A stretch of 64,000 bases of DNA from Oasisia sp. SBJ-2009 (Eukaryota; Annelida; Polychaeta; Sabellida; Siboglinidae): the NCBI GenBank assembly GCA_964017155.1, contig OZ024854.1:47894923-47958922 (forward strand), given 5' to 3'. Numbering within the stretch: the stretch's first letter is position 1; each line of letters begins with the position of its first letter. The notes below the pieces were generated by a model that was given only the letters and a program-made list of their open reading frames with translations, did not search any database and was not told the origin of the DNA. This document shows positions 53,415 through 64,000 of the stretch, one piece after another. The position numbers were made by a program, and so were the translations under genes.

Positions 53415-53640
53415 TTAAAGGGCAAAAAGGCAACGGTTTCGTATCAAGTAATTAAAAGAGTTGACACAAACTACCCATTTGCATCTACAATAAAATTGTT
53501 TGCATCATTGGTTTATTCAAAAAGTGGTCTTAAAATGGATTTGTTTAGCACAATTACCGACACCATGAACGGGACCATATTGAGCGTTACGTCGGTTTAC
53601 AACGATATTGCGACAGCAATATTTAACCAGATTTAACCAG
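53415..53640. repeat. dispersed repeat, copy A (pair with 57305-57620)
   Basis: AAAAAGGCAACGGTTTCGT, AATTAAAAGAGTTGACAC, AAGTGGTCTTAAAATGG, CACCGACACCATGAAC-type and TACGTCGGTTTACAACG blocks recur in the same order in copy B. Copy B has about 100 bp more near its end. A 76-codon frame in copy A is not preserved in B. Confidence 0.7.
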
Positions 53641-53789
53641 ATTGCCACCTAGCTAGAGCATCAACTCTAGATGGCAAAACAATACAACAATAATTAAACT
53701 ATGTACATAAGTCCAGAAATAAGATGAACAACTCCAATTTATGTATCTCTTATACAGGCACGTGTGATTTGTTTGACCTATGACATAAT

Positions 53790-54650
53790 AATGATATGTT
53801 TAGTTGGTATAACGCCATATCCATAATCGTTCGTGACGCTTCACAACATATTACAATTTAAAAAACATAAAAAGATTATATGTATAATAAGACAAATACT
53901 ACTGATTTAAAATAAATGTAAAACAATATGTATAGGTATATAAATAAATACAATTAGTATGATATTTAATTAGTTAGTAATATGTCATTAGTAGTAAATA
54001 GCTTAGTATATGTTAAAACTGTTTAAGGTAATAATATTAATTACGTAACAATAATGTCAATAAATTAGTGTATAATCATGTATTGATAATATTTCCAAAT
54101 AATCTAGTAAAATAATAATAATGTTCATGTCAATTTACATTAATAAGCAGTATGTGTCTTGAGTAGACGTTTGAAGCTGGTGAGATTGTCACAAGTCTTA
54201 ATGACCGTTGGGAAATTGTTCCATAGGGGCGCTGCAGCGACAACGAACGACCTCGAGCAGTCTCCAGCTTTGGTACGGGTACGCTTCACTTCTATCATGT
54301 TATTGTTCGCAGAGCGCAGTGTTCTTGTCGGTTGATACGGGCACACGAGTTCACACTAATACACTGGCGCGTCGTTGTGCATGGCTTTGTAAGTGAATAC
54401 AAGCAGCTTGAATTCAACTCTGCACATGGACAGCCAGTGGAGTTCGCGTAACAAGGGTGTGGCACTGTCGCTACGCGGGCTACGCATAATCAACCTGGCA
54501 GCCGTGTTGTGTATTCGCTGTAGACGGGCGATGTTAAACTGCAGACGTACCGTATAAGAGTGCGCTACAGTAGTCAAGCCGTGATGTGATGATGGCATTG
54601 TCATTGACAATGCGTTCCTTTGTCGGTTTGGGAAGAAAGCCCACGATGCA
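53790..54650 (-). mobile_element. 5'-truncated LINE 3' end
   Basis: The minus strand encodes RLDYCSALLYG, then RLQRIHNTAARLIMRSPRSD, ELHWLSMCRVEFKLLVFTYK, VCPYQPTRTLRSANNN and VAAAPLWNNFPTVIKTCDNL…FKRLLKTH. This is the standard C-terminus of CR1/Jockey-like reverse transcriptase proteins. A stop (near 54352) and one frame change break it. The AT-rich 3' region ends at about 53790-53840 with the GCGCTTCACAAC-type hairpin tail seen near 58.2 kb. Confidence 0.8.
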
Positions 54651-54798
54651 CTGTGGTAGCGGAACTCCGAACTGGCTTATTTGATATTAATCGTCATTAC
54701 ATGAGCAGGTAATAGCAAGAGTTGTCATGATTCGACACGCATATGCATTATTCTATTTGCAGTAAAAACGGGAAATTAATTTGATACGGACCGTTATC

Positions 54799-54938
54799 AC
54801 GAACAAACACGGTTCCGATGATCGGCTTGCTGCAGCGCGTCCGAGCACCGGGGAGAGCCGAAGTAGGCGCATGCGCGTTGAGTGTTCGGATCAATTAATT
54901 CATTCACCAACGAACACGGTTCCGATGCTCGGCTACGT
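54799..54938. repeat. direct repeats ACGAACA(A)ACACGGTTCCGATG around an NRF1-type site
   Basis: Two copies of about 28 bp (54799-54828 and 54910-54938) bracket GCGCATGCGC at 54867-54876, a perfect NRF1-type palindrome, in a CpG-rich 140-bp island. Confidence 0.6.
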
Positions 54939-55614
54939 AACAACGTACTTTATTTTTATTTAGGCTTAACGTATTATTTACGTGCTATGATGAAAATTCG
55001 TGAAAATGACATATCTCTTTCTCCTACAATCCACTCTCAAACCTGACACCCCTTCATTTTTGCTTCAATCAGCGGCCGATTGCCAATGTTGAGACCTCTA
55101 GGCCAAATTACACCTGTATGCATACGCACCTTTTCACTGTCTGACAAATTTCATTATTTCGCAGCTGTGATATCACGCTACGCAGACATATCATTTGCAT
55201 TCAACCAGTCCTACATTTAGTGCTTCCAGAAATTTACAAAAAGTGCACAATGCAGTTCTTTTAAGCAGGACTCGGGTAATGGCGTAGGACTCCATTTGGT
55301 GGTATGTCGCCAGCAACTAGCAAGTAACTAGCACGTTTCGACACAACACGAGATATGTGCTGCCACCTGGCTGGTAGTACGTATAAATAAGAAAAGCAGC
55401 GCCTCCTTGTGATTACTTTATGGAATAATTCATACTGGGCTTTGCTGACGGGCGTCAGAACTTATTTGAAATTTAATTTACTTGAGGCCGCGAACATATT
55501 CAAGAATTCTAGGATGATAAATGACGCCGGATTCGATTGAAATCACATATGTTATACAAACATGACATACATACTTATGAAATCAAGCATATGACGGTGT
55601 ATAGTATATTACTA

Positions 55615-55765
55615 TCACGTTAATGCCCGTCCCGTCTCAATATGGGACGTAAAAGAACCACTGAGGACGACAAACACCCTGGCAGTGACCATCCTCAGTG
55701 ACTCCTGCGTTAGCCCAAGATTGGGCTGTTTGGAGTTAATAACCTGAGAACTGAGAATTATACAT
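55615..55765. mobile_element. SINE copy, 3' part
   Basis: GGGACGTAAAAGAACCACTG, and GACTCCTGCGTTAGCCCAAG followed by ATTGGGCTGTTTGGAG and ACCTGAGA, parallel the 29.3-kb copy. Confidence 0.6.
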
Positions 55766-55892
55766 CGTCATATATTTTATTTAACACAGATAATAAACCT
55801 ACGTATAGGATAACTCACAAAAATAGAGTGAACTTCCAATTAACAATAGAATTACTGATATAATAGTCGTCGTAGAAACACGATTGACATAC

Positions 55893-55980
55893 AGATCTAT
55901 CCCTTGTTCTTGAAGCGAGGCCAGTACTGCTTGGGTTTGCACTGAGTCGAAGGCTTTCTCGTAGTTTATATATTTTGCAT
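55893..55980 (-). pseudogene. LINE reverse-transcriptase fragment
   Basis: Minus-strand YINYEKAFDSVQTQAVLASL followed by QEQGID is the motif-A region of RTE/Craft-like reverse transcriptases. The usual Asp of DYEKAFDS is Asn here. Only about 28 codons are left. Confidence 0.65.
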
Positions 55981-56008
55981 GTCTATATGCGCATAAGTTT
56001 AAGCTTAA

Positions 56009-56162
56009 AATATGTTTACAATTAATAACACAAATAATAGCAATAATGATAATAAAACATAATGTTATGTTTACACAGGCATGCTCACATGCCTGTGTAA
56101 ACATAACATTATGTTTTATTATCATTATTGCTATTATATGTGTTATTAATTGTAAACATATT
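56009..56162. repeat. near-perfect palindrome, 75-bp arms and 4-bp centre
   Basis: Left arm 56009-56083 and right arm 56088-56162 differ at one position; the centre is CTCA. It is AT-rich with a core of CATGCCTGTGTAAACATAAC. It could extrude as a cruciform or be a very short foldback element. Confidence 0.93.
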
Positions 56163-56892
56163 ATTCTGCTAAAGTTTGTTTTAATATTACAGAAGTGGCT
56201 CTCGTGTTAGCGACATATTCAGTGTCTTAGTGGGTGTCTCCCTGACCATTATTGTTTTTCTCACTTATATGTATGTTGATCTTTCGTATTATATCTGTCA
56301 AAACAAATTAGTCTGAGTCTGATGCAGAGCGGGATACTATTCTCTCGGCACTTCTACTTCAGTTGGTTGGCGACGTCGATTGTCTGTCGTTGAGTACCCG
56401 CTTCTGAATCCAGCTTACTCTCGTAGCTGGTTTTCGTCGGGTGCCTTCTCTCGCCTCTTCGTAAATAGGGACTTATTTTCGTGAGGACTTTATAGACGTT
56501 TGATAACATACATATTATTGATATCTTACTTATTTCACTTATTGAAGATTATCATTATTCCACGCTGTGGTTATTCTTCTTCCTGATAAAGATTTAGCGT
56601 ACAGCTTAGCAAGTGTCTTCGACATGGTATTTTCTCCTGCTTTTAATTTCTCGATGTTTATATGGTTGTTACATGGTCCCATTCTTCATATCTCGTAGTG
56701 CTGCACCCACCTCCCATGGCGTCGTATGCAGTTGAATGGAAGAAGAAGTGCGTCATAACACTTTACAACATATAGACCTAGACCTAACGTTGCTGCTTAT
56801 TAAAATGCATAAATTAACGATATGAAGTTCCAGCTACCAATTTCAAAATCAGCTTTATAAATTGCTTTATTACAGTGTGCAATTTGACCTCA

Positions 56893-57033
56893 GACATGAG
56901 AGCCAATCGGCGTCTCTACCCTATTCTGGGATAAGGCCTCCTGGCGGTCACAAAAGCAGAACATAACTTCACCGACGGATGTTAGGGCCTTAACGGTGCT
57001 GCCACATCACGGAGCCTGGCTAATCGAGACTTT
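56893..57033. mobile_element. Mutator-like MITE, right-end fragment (copy 3)
   Basis: GAGAGCCAATCGGCGTCTCTACCCT, GGTGCTGCCACATCACGGAG and CTGGCTAATCGAGACT correspond to the last 150 bp of the intact copy, with about 20% change (blocks given by their leading bases). Confidence 0.75.
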
Positions 57034-57304
57034 CAAAGGGTAGAACTGAGAAGGAAGTCTAACACAGACAACCTTATATGTTAGTTATATCCTATGCACT
57101 TTGTCACTCAGGTCCTCGGGATTTGGGGACTGTGGTTCCCTTCGTCCGCTCCCCCCGGGCATGCCATTGCATTTAACGACCTATGCCTGTCAAAAATATA
57201 CGAGCGCTAATAATAATAAAAGAGCATGCTATACGGCCTGTGTTAACTATTGGCGCCGTGAGATGGCGGCACTTTTATGTCCCTCTACGCCGTCTCAGTG
57301 TAGC

Positions 57305-57620
57305 TTAAAGTGAAAAAAAGGCAACAGTTTAGTGTTATGCGCCTAAAAGAGTTTACACTAGCTAATTATTTGCATCTACAATCCAATTTTTTACCTTAGT
57401 GGTTACCTCAGAAAGTGGTCTTAAAGTGGGAAAATCTAGCTAAATCACCGACACCATGAACCGGCCCATCTTGGACCTTGCAACCAATCACAACCCAGCA
57501 GTTTGGAAAAGTAATTCGTCAGAGAGTCGTCTGCTGGTTCAGCTGTCATAACAGAGAGCCAAGCGGTACGCTAAAAGTTGCCTTACGTCGGTTTACCACG
57601 AAATCGCGACAGCAATATGC
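57305..57620. repeat. dispersed repeat, copy B (pair with 53415-53640)
   Basis: AAAAAGGCAACAGTTTAGTG, CTAAAAGAGTTTACAC, AAGTGGTCTTAAAGTGG, CACCGACACCATGAACC and TACGTCGGTTTACCACG follow the order of copy A. Confidence 0.7.
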
Positions 57621-57739
57621 CACACTGTTCCTCATACGCTTATGGTAACAGTACAGTGAAATACAGTATCACTAAGATGTCTTCTTGTTAACCTTTGAAT
57701 CGAGCAGAACTGAAACAGTGTTTCGGTGGATTCGTTGGG

Positions 57740-59335
57740 ACAGTCACAGACACAGCGCCGATCCAAGACGACCCAATTTGATTGACCTATCCATCAAAAC
57801 GACCACCAACAGCCGCCAAACTTATCCTAACGTATGTTACATACATATACATACACTACGTTATAAAATAAAATCACTTGCATTCCTCTAACGAAGAAAA
57901 TCCATAAAACAAACGCGCTGATGTCGACGGCAATTTCGATGACCGCTGGCCGGTACCGTAAAATCGGAAAAAAAATAAGTTAGCCTTACCCAAACTGCCA
58001 TTAGACGGCACGTTTGTGCGCGCGAATATTGATAAACTTTACTTACTGCATTCGCACGCGCAAAATAGTTTAATTAATTGTAAATAATATAGTAATAATT
58101 AATTATTATCATCACTATGATTTGCAGGAAATTATAAGTTTTATTATAATATAGTATTTTATTTATATAGCGTTATATCCATAATTGGTTGTGGCGCTTC
58201 ACAACATGCTGCTATTAAAAATACAATAAGAAGAATACTACCCACAGATAATATTTAAAAATAAATAATGAAAATATGTGTGTCTATGTAATTAACTAAG
58301 TGACCTATCAGTATTAAAAAGAACCCATACAAATTCCATAACAACAATAGTGGTAGATTAATGTAAAGGTAATAAATAATTAAGATGGTAAAATAATTAC
58401 GACATAACAATAATTTTCATTCAGCACATACACACAGTATGCATAAGAAAATATCATTGAAGCTATACATTTTTCTACTCATGAATTATATTTCCACCAC
58501 CAGATATGTAATAATAATTATTTTTGGACAAAACACTGTATTAATTATCGGGACAATAAATCACTGAAATTTAAGCAGAATAGGAATATAATATGGGAAA
58601 TATATGGTGGTAGAAAAAGAAGGTTTTGGAGCATTCAAAAATAATAATATGTTATTGTTTCGTTATCATTGTTAAAAACATCGTTTATATAATATAAGCT
58701 TGCATGCTTGCAGTACACGCGGGATGTTTATAGAAATATTCTGAAAATTAACAATGTGACATCAACGAACACACGTAATTTTATGCAAACACATTTATTT
58801 TTATTTTTTTAATATTACCTGTGGGTAGCATTCTTCTTATTGCATATATTTTAATAACATCATATTGTGAAGCGCCACAAACAATTATGGATTTGGCGCT
58901 ATAAGAAAACAAATATTATAATTATATTATAAGAAAACTTAACATTTTCTGAAAATCTTTGTAATGATAATAATTAATTATTACTTGATTAATTAAACTA
59001 TTTCGCGCGTGCGAATGCAGTAAATAAAGTTTATAAATATTCGCGCGCACCACCGCGCCGCCTAACGTTATTTTGTGTAAATCTAACATTTATAGCGATG
59101 TTACGGTAACCGAAGAGCCTGAGTTGCCGTCGGGATCTGCGATCGAGTTACTTTTGTGAATTTTCTTCGTTAGAGGAATGCAAGTGATTTTATTTTATAA
59201 CATAGTGTATGTATATGTATGTAAGACAAGTGATGAGAAGTTTGGCGGCTGCTGGCGGTCGTTTTCATGGTTAGGTCGGACAGTACATGTCATTGTTGAC
59301 ACTAGTCGATGCCGTGTCTGCCTCTGGACTGGTTG
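57740..59335. repeat. 1.6-kb inverted repeat with ~550-bp arms
   Basis: The left arm (about 57740-58290) and right arm (about 58780-59335) are complementary at roughly 75-85% by eye. Landmarks: AAAACGACCACCAACAGCC against GGCTGCTGGCGGTCGTTTT; AAATCACTTGCATTCCTCTA against its complement near 59170; GCATTCGCACGCGC against GCGCGTGCGAATGC; ACTACCCACAG against CTGTGGGTAGC. Each arm contains a LINE-type 3' hairpin tail (58161-58215 and 58865-58915) in opposite orientation. The spacer of about 490 bp is AT-rich with no frame of note. Confidence 0.8.
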
Positions 59336-59757
59336 TTTCTCTTCTCGTCATTTCAATTTCCCTTGGGTCTTCACCACCACGCACATCTGGTCTGTCTGAC
59401 AACACAGGCCTTTGTCTTTGTGGCTGAAATCTATACCCAGCCACTTCTGAATCCGTGCTATTTCCGTCAGACGAAGAATCAGAAAATCCATGTTATTATT
59501 TACGCTCTTTTGTGAGCGCAAAGTCACAGCGCCACCCGACGGAGTTGCCAAGAAGTAGTACGACAACCACTGGCCATTCAGTGGCGGTGAGTCTCATACG
59601 TCACTGTTTCTCTAAAATGGCGTTTTCCATAGACTTTCTATAGATATATTTTCTACAATTTTTTTCTGCTAAACCGCTGACGTTAAAAATGTGATTGAGG
59701 ATGGCAATTGTTAGTTTTTCTTAGCTCTATTAGGCCCATATCACCAAACCGTTGCCT

Positions 59758-59815
59758 TTCTTTTCCCTTTAACGACTCTCGCTTGGCAGCATAACTTCGC
59801 CGAGAAGATAGTCTG
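59758..59815. mobile_element. possible left-end fragment of the Mutator-like MITE
   Basis: ACTCTCGCTTGGCAGCATAA and CGCCGAGAAGATAGTCTGG resemble the first 60 bp of the intact MITE. Confidence 0.4.
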
Positions 59816-59934
59816 GTGAAACATATGCTTACCGTATCCCTTTTTGAATAAAGGAACGTGGCGTCACTGCTTGAAGCCGTCAGACAGTGCTACTGTTTTT
59901 GATTAATTTACATGTTTACGTATATAATAATAAG

Positions 59935-59939
59935 TGTGT

Positions 59940-60016
<77 letters not shown>

Positions 60017-60047
60017 TGTGTGTGTGTGTGCGTGCGTGCGTTCCTGA

Positions 60048-60082
<35 letters not shown>

Positions 60083-60205
60083 GCAGGCAGGCAGGCAAGG
60101 GAGACAGAAAGAGAGAGAGAAAGCTCACCGTAAGTGTTTATATGCGCGTGTGGGGCTGCGTGCGTGCGTGCGTGCATGCGTGCGCACGCATGTGTGTGTG
60201 TGTGT
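59935..60205. repeat. (TG)n and (TGCG)n compound microsatellite
   Basis: TG units to about 59985, TGCG units with breaks to 60080, an AGAGAG run, and TGCG/TG again to about 60205. Confidence 0.95.
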
Positions 60206-60599
60206 GCCAGCTTGCCGCAAACTATCTTGTTTAATAACGAATATACATTAACAAAAACACGTGGAATGCATTACCGTGGTGGATTTTAGGTCACTGTTAG
60301 ACTAGGCGTTACTTTTTCAAACATGTCCTAATAATAATTATTATAACTTGCTGCAATCCTGAAATATAATATACCTAGACATTTTAAAAGAAGAAGAAAT
60401 TAAAGTGAAAAAGACTCCATGAGGTGTGGAATCCACATATATATTGTCCGAAATGCGGACTGTTTCTTTTACCCAAGAATGTTCGTACCCTGACAGTTGT
60501 GAGTGTCAGAGAATAATAGAAAAAAACTCGACGAGAAGGTGTCGTCTGTAGATCGCGTCTTGTCTAATCTAGACACGCCTTATTAATTTTACGGCGTGG

Positions 60600-61200
60600 C
60601 CTCAACGTAAGCGGGAACGTCTGGTGGGACCGGAACTACGTCAGTTGGCGCATGCGCGAACTGTTTAGGCGTAATGCACTCGGAAGGTGACGGGGCGTTG
60701 GTGAATTCCCCTACTGTCGCGTATTTATCACACAGGGCCTGGCTCGCACGCGCTAAGTCGGATTTCTCGACGGACGGAGATAATCTGACGAAACGGGAAA
60801 GGAATTACCCATCGATGTCTTTCGAAGATGTGCGCTAAATCTTGACAGATTATTTCGCCATGGCGTGATTTAACGCCTTCGGCACACTGCATTAAGAAAG
60901 TCGTTGGTTGTAATTTCTCGGCGTCGGGGTGGTTGATGCCAGCCAGAAATCAATCAGTTTGCCGCGGAGTGCGGATTGGGTTCATCGGGGGAGTTGCCAG
61001 CAGTATGCCCCGTAATCAACGACGCTGTTAGCTACAAACAGCGTCATAAGACGTCTCGCCAATGCTCCAGGGAATCCCTAAGTGTCGTAATCCGCCGGAT
61101 TTCACTTGGCTAACTTGTTTGTCGACTACCGCGTGTGGGCTGGCGGTGACTGCTCTCTGGTGTAACGATATTCGTCATCGGTGACGGTTTTGCGATTGGG
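60600..61200. promoter_or_regulatory. CpG-rich promoter-like segment with ETS, CRE and NRF1 motifs
   Basis: ACCGGAACTACGTCAGTTGG is followed directly by CGCATGCGCG at 60629-60658. It holds an ETS-type CCGGAA, a CRE-type TACGTCA and a perfect NRF1-type GCGCATGCGC within 30 bp. CpG is frequent to about 61200. Such groupings mark TATA-less promoters in animals. No coding exon was recognised on either strand nearby. It could have served the KLHL gene (minus strand) or a gene to the right. Confidence 0.45.
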
Positions 61201-61204
61201 TGAT

Positions 61205-61630
61205 TCATTCTTGTAAGGAAGCCTTTTATTCAAGGAACATCCTGAAAATGTTCAACTTCCTGCCAGAAAGGCCGTACACAAACCGTGAGACAATCTCCCA
61301 TGTTGCCTCCAACATTGTTTTCCAGATATTCCATTTGAAAAATCCTAGTACAGTTTCGTTAGACTTCGCACACCGCGTTTTACTGTAGATTACCAAATCA
61401 CTTTGCTAAAATTTACATGTTTCAAAACACAAGTATATTATGCAGCTGTGCACCATAATCTACCTGTTAAAAAACAACCATAGTGATATGATAGGACTTG
61501 TTTTGTAAACTACCACAGTTTACCACGATATAACATAACTCGTTTCGAAATACCAGGACATGCTGGAGTTGTTCAATCACTTATCTATTCAATACCCTAT
61601 ATATTAGCTCACATCATCACGCATATATGA
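61205..61630. other. gene-free stretch
   Basis: AT-rich sequence with short frames only. Nothing was recognised. Confidence 0.6.
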
Positions 61631-61631
61631 G

Positions 61632-61745
61632 TAAACACACACACGCACGCGCACGCGCACGCGCACACGCACACAAACACAAACACAAACACAAACACAT
61701 ACACAAACACAAACATATACAAACATACACACACACACGCACGCA

Positions 61746-61776
<31 letters not shown>

Positions 61777-61925
61777 GCGCGCGCACACACACACGCACAT
61801 GCACGCACGTACGCACGTACGCGCGCACACACACACACGCGCACGCACGCACGCAAACACGCACACACGCAGACACGCACACACGCACACACGCACACAC
61901 GCACACACGCACACACGCACGCACC
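61632..61925. repeat. (CA)n, (CACG)n, (CACAAA)n compound microsatellite
   Basis: CACG and CGCA units alternate with CAAACA and CACACG units for about 290 bp. The long C/V/R-rich and T/H/R-rich frames across it are artefacts. Confidence 0.95.
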
Positions 61926-61929
61926 ACAG

Positions 61930-63988
61930 GCGGATCCAAAATACCCCCAGACCTTTGGTTACACCTGAGGAGAATAAAAAGACATACATTCGCTAATGCA
62001 ATGATAAACATCTTCGAGATGCCATATTGTTTCAAAGAAGCCCCAATAATTCGTTCCTGTTTTCTGGCATTATTATGCTCAGCATCCCTGCACCGCTGCC
62101 GCTGGACGCGCCACTCTCTTACGTCCACTGATAGTTGTGTAACATCTTCACTGTACTACTATGCACAAAACTGTACCGACAGCCACACACAAGTTGCCGT
62201 GTCGAACGAAGATGATTTAAAAGCTAGTAATTTCGTCTAGAAATTGAGGCACTGCGGCCGTATGGAAGTGACATTACCGGCCCGACAGTGGAGGTGGTTC
62301 GACACCCTAGATAATAACTGGATTCATTGCGCCTTGAGCACTTTGCTTACGTCATTAAATGGCATGGAAAGGTTGACATGTTGAGTTTGATTATGAGTGA
62401 CTTTCGTTCTTCCACCGTCGTTTAGAATCACGCAATAGTGGTGTTGTAAAAACCTTTCACCTTATCAACCTCAATTATATGATACGATGACACTCGTTCT
62501 TTGAAGAGTTTTCTACAATCATCTTAGATCCCTGCTGAAATATGAATACCACAAGAACAACCACATGCTGTCTCGGCAAACTAGCATCAACCAAAAGGCG
62601 ATCCAGGATAATGGAGCCGTTATTTCTGGGTTAATGGAAATGTTCATAAGGGTTTAAACTGAGAATGTAGATGCTATGATACCAGAACTGCTGGATTTAA
62701 ATAAGTAATGCTAAGCACACACCTACCAACTAACGCCGACTTCAGTTGGCCGTCGGCGTAAAAAGCAATTGGTGCTAAAGGCCAATTAGTTCCGCCGACT
62801 AGCGCCGATTTTTGCCAGCACACAACTACCGTAACGCCGACCGTCGACCGTATTCGTGTCCTTACAATCCATTATAAATAGGCGTGTTTACCACCTTTGG
62901 TGTTTCCTTGAGATAATTTATTCACAAGAATGACGCCGTAAAAACAGAAGAAGGAATTATGAGTTTGGGGCTAGCGATAGTGATAGTTGCATCATTACGA
63001 TGTCGCCACCGCCGATGTCTTCGACTACGACAAACCAAGACAAAGGGATGAGTCCACACATAGCGGCGAGAGAGGCGCAAGGGGCGTGTGTACATTAAGC
63101 TAGACTAATAGGAATGGTGCAATGTGCTAGTCTGGCGCTGCCGATCGCCATCGCTAGGCGAAACAGGTTGCTATTTGGCGAAAAAAAAACTCTTCGCCAA
63201 AGTGTTCTTTTAGTTGTTATTAGTGACGTCATCAGCATTACATGACTGCATTATTTCCTACCCGCCTCCTCTGAAATTGCCTTAACGATCGGACATCAAA
63301 CTGACCCAAATAACCAATCAGTGTGACAATAGGTCGCTAATCCTTTCAGTTATCAAAGTTCACAGACAATAGCAGGGCTTAATTCCATCAGGTATTGTGT
63401 TGCTTGGATAATAGAGACCTGTTTGATCTATTGTTGACACCAGTTCTAAATATGATACGAGTACAACGCCGTACCTGACAGGTTCCCTATTATCGCTCAG
63501 TATAGATGGAGACACGGCGTTAACTGATGTATCATCTGGTAAATATTCAATGCTTCAGCACACCGCAGTGAATTGTGACAGAACATTTTTGTGACAGAAC
63601 ATTTTTTCGCCGCAGCTGCCCCACAAATTCAGCTTCTTGTTCCTGGTTGTTCCCAGTACTCGGCAGGTGTCTATTAACTGACTTGTCTGTACACATTGTA
63701 TTGTGGTTACAATGTTATGATTTTATGAGATCTCATTGGACTATTCTGCCTGTTTGAGAACATTTACGCCAAGCCGACTTTTCTACATAATATTTATGCT
63801 GGCACTGAAGTTGGTCACAGCCAGAGTGCATGTCGTCCTCCGTGGTTCTTTTACTTCTCAAACTCAGAACGGATTCTCTGCTATTTAATTTTCTATTTCG
63901 GAACTCCTGGTTTACTAGCAGGGAGGGGGTCAGCTACCCCTGCTCCTGCGCCAATGGTCTAAGCGCCACCAGTGTTTTGAGAGGCGTG
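61930..63988. other. gene-free stretch with a CpG-bearing repeat
   Basis: It contains AGCACACACCTACCAACTAACGCCGAC-type words at 62716-62742 and again at about 62818-62843 (direct repeats, possible DNA-transposon end) and a hairpin TTTGGCGAA/TTCGCCAAA near 63174-63201. No gene was recognised. The window ends in the start of a TG tract (63986-64000). Confidence 0.5.
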
Positions 63989-64000
63989 TGTGTGTGTGTG

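Noticed and set aside
56041..56125. Hydrophobic minus-strand frame FIIIIAIICVIN as a membrane peptide
   Set aside because: It is the translation of the AT-rich palindrome.

Overview
The window is animal nuclear DNA, not bacterial or viral. Coding sequence is sparse and split by introns of up to 21 kb with GT/AG borders. Microsatellites, minisatellites, tRNA-derived SINE copies, LINE 3' ends and several kinds of DNA transposon fill most of the rest. The repeat types and the gene families fit a marine lophotrochozoan, most likely a mollusc. That is an inference, because no species-diagnostic sequence was recognised.

1-41.5 kb, minus strand: the 5' half of a voltage-gated calcium channel alpha2/delta auxiliary subunit gene (CACNA2D family). 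Six coding exons could be placed, at 41153-41250, 36777-36858, 15352-15468, 4350-4409, 849-984 and 237-368. Each has a consensus splice border and the phases join without a break. Together they encode a signal peptide, the N-terminal helical region and most of the VWA_N domain. The von Willebrand A, Cache and delta parts lie beyond position 1. Exon 1 sits in a CpG-rich stretch (about 40.78-41.5 kb) that is the probable promoter. The introns hold an uninterrupted 411-bp TG tract, a 1.35-kb terminal-inverted-repeat element, MITEs, SINE copies, a LINE 3' end and a two-block 23-bp minisatellite.

42-47.2 kb: upstream intergenic DNA with microsatellites, an intact 598-bp Mutator-like MITE, a cluster of repeated GTCATCTACGTCAC-type motifs and a decayed LINE C-terminus.

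47.2-53.1 kb, minus strand: a BTB-BACK-Kelch (KLHL-type) pseudogene. Its BACK-coding exon was hit by the same MITE family, with a 9-bp target duplication. That MITE was then hit by a 3.45-kb transposon with inverted repeats of about 330 bp and a broken, poorly characterised gene. The gene remnant also has a frameshift in BACK, two in-frame stops and a frameshift in Kelch. Its 3' end runs into an 11-copy 25-bp minisatellite that looks derived from the Kelch sequence itself.

53.1-64 kb: mostly repeats (LINE 3' ends, a 154-bp near-perfect palindrome, a 1.6-kb inverted repeat, SINE remnants, long CA/CACG tracts), plus a CpG-rich promoter-like segment at about 60.6-61.2 kb with adjacent ETS, CRE and NRF1-type motifs and no recognised gene attached.

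The only apparently functional protein gene seen is alpha2/delta. The most novel content is the nested insertion at 48.4-52.4 kb, with its long-TIR transposon and the CTCF-like motifs carried by its MITE host.
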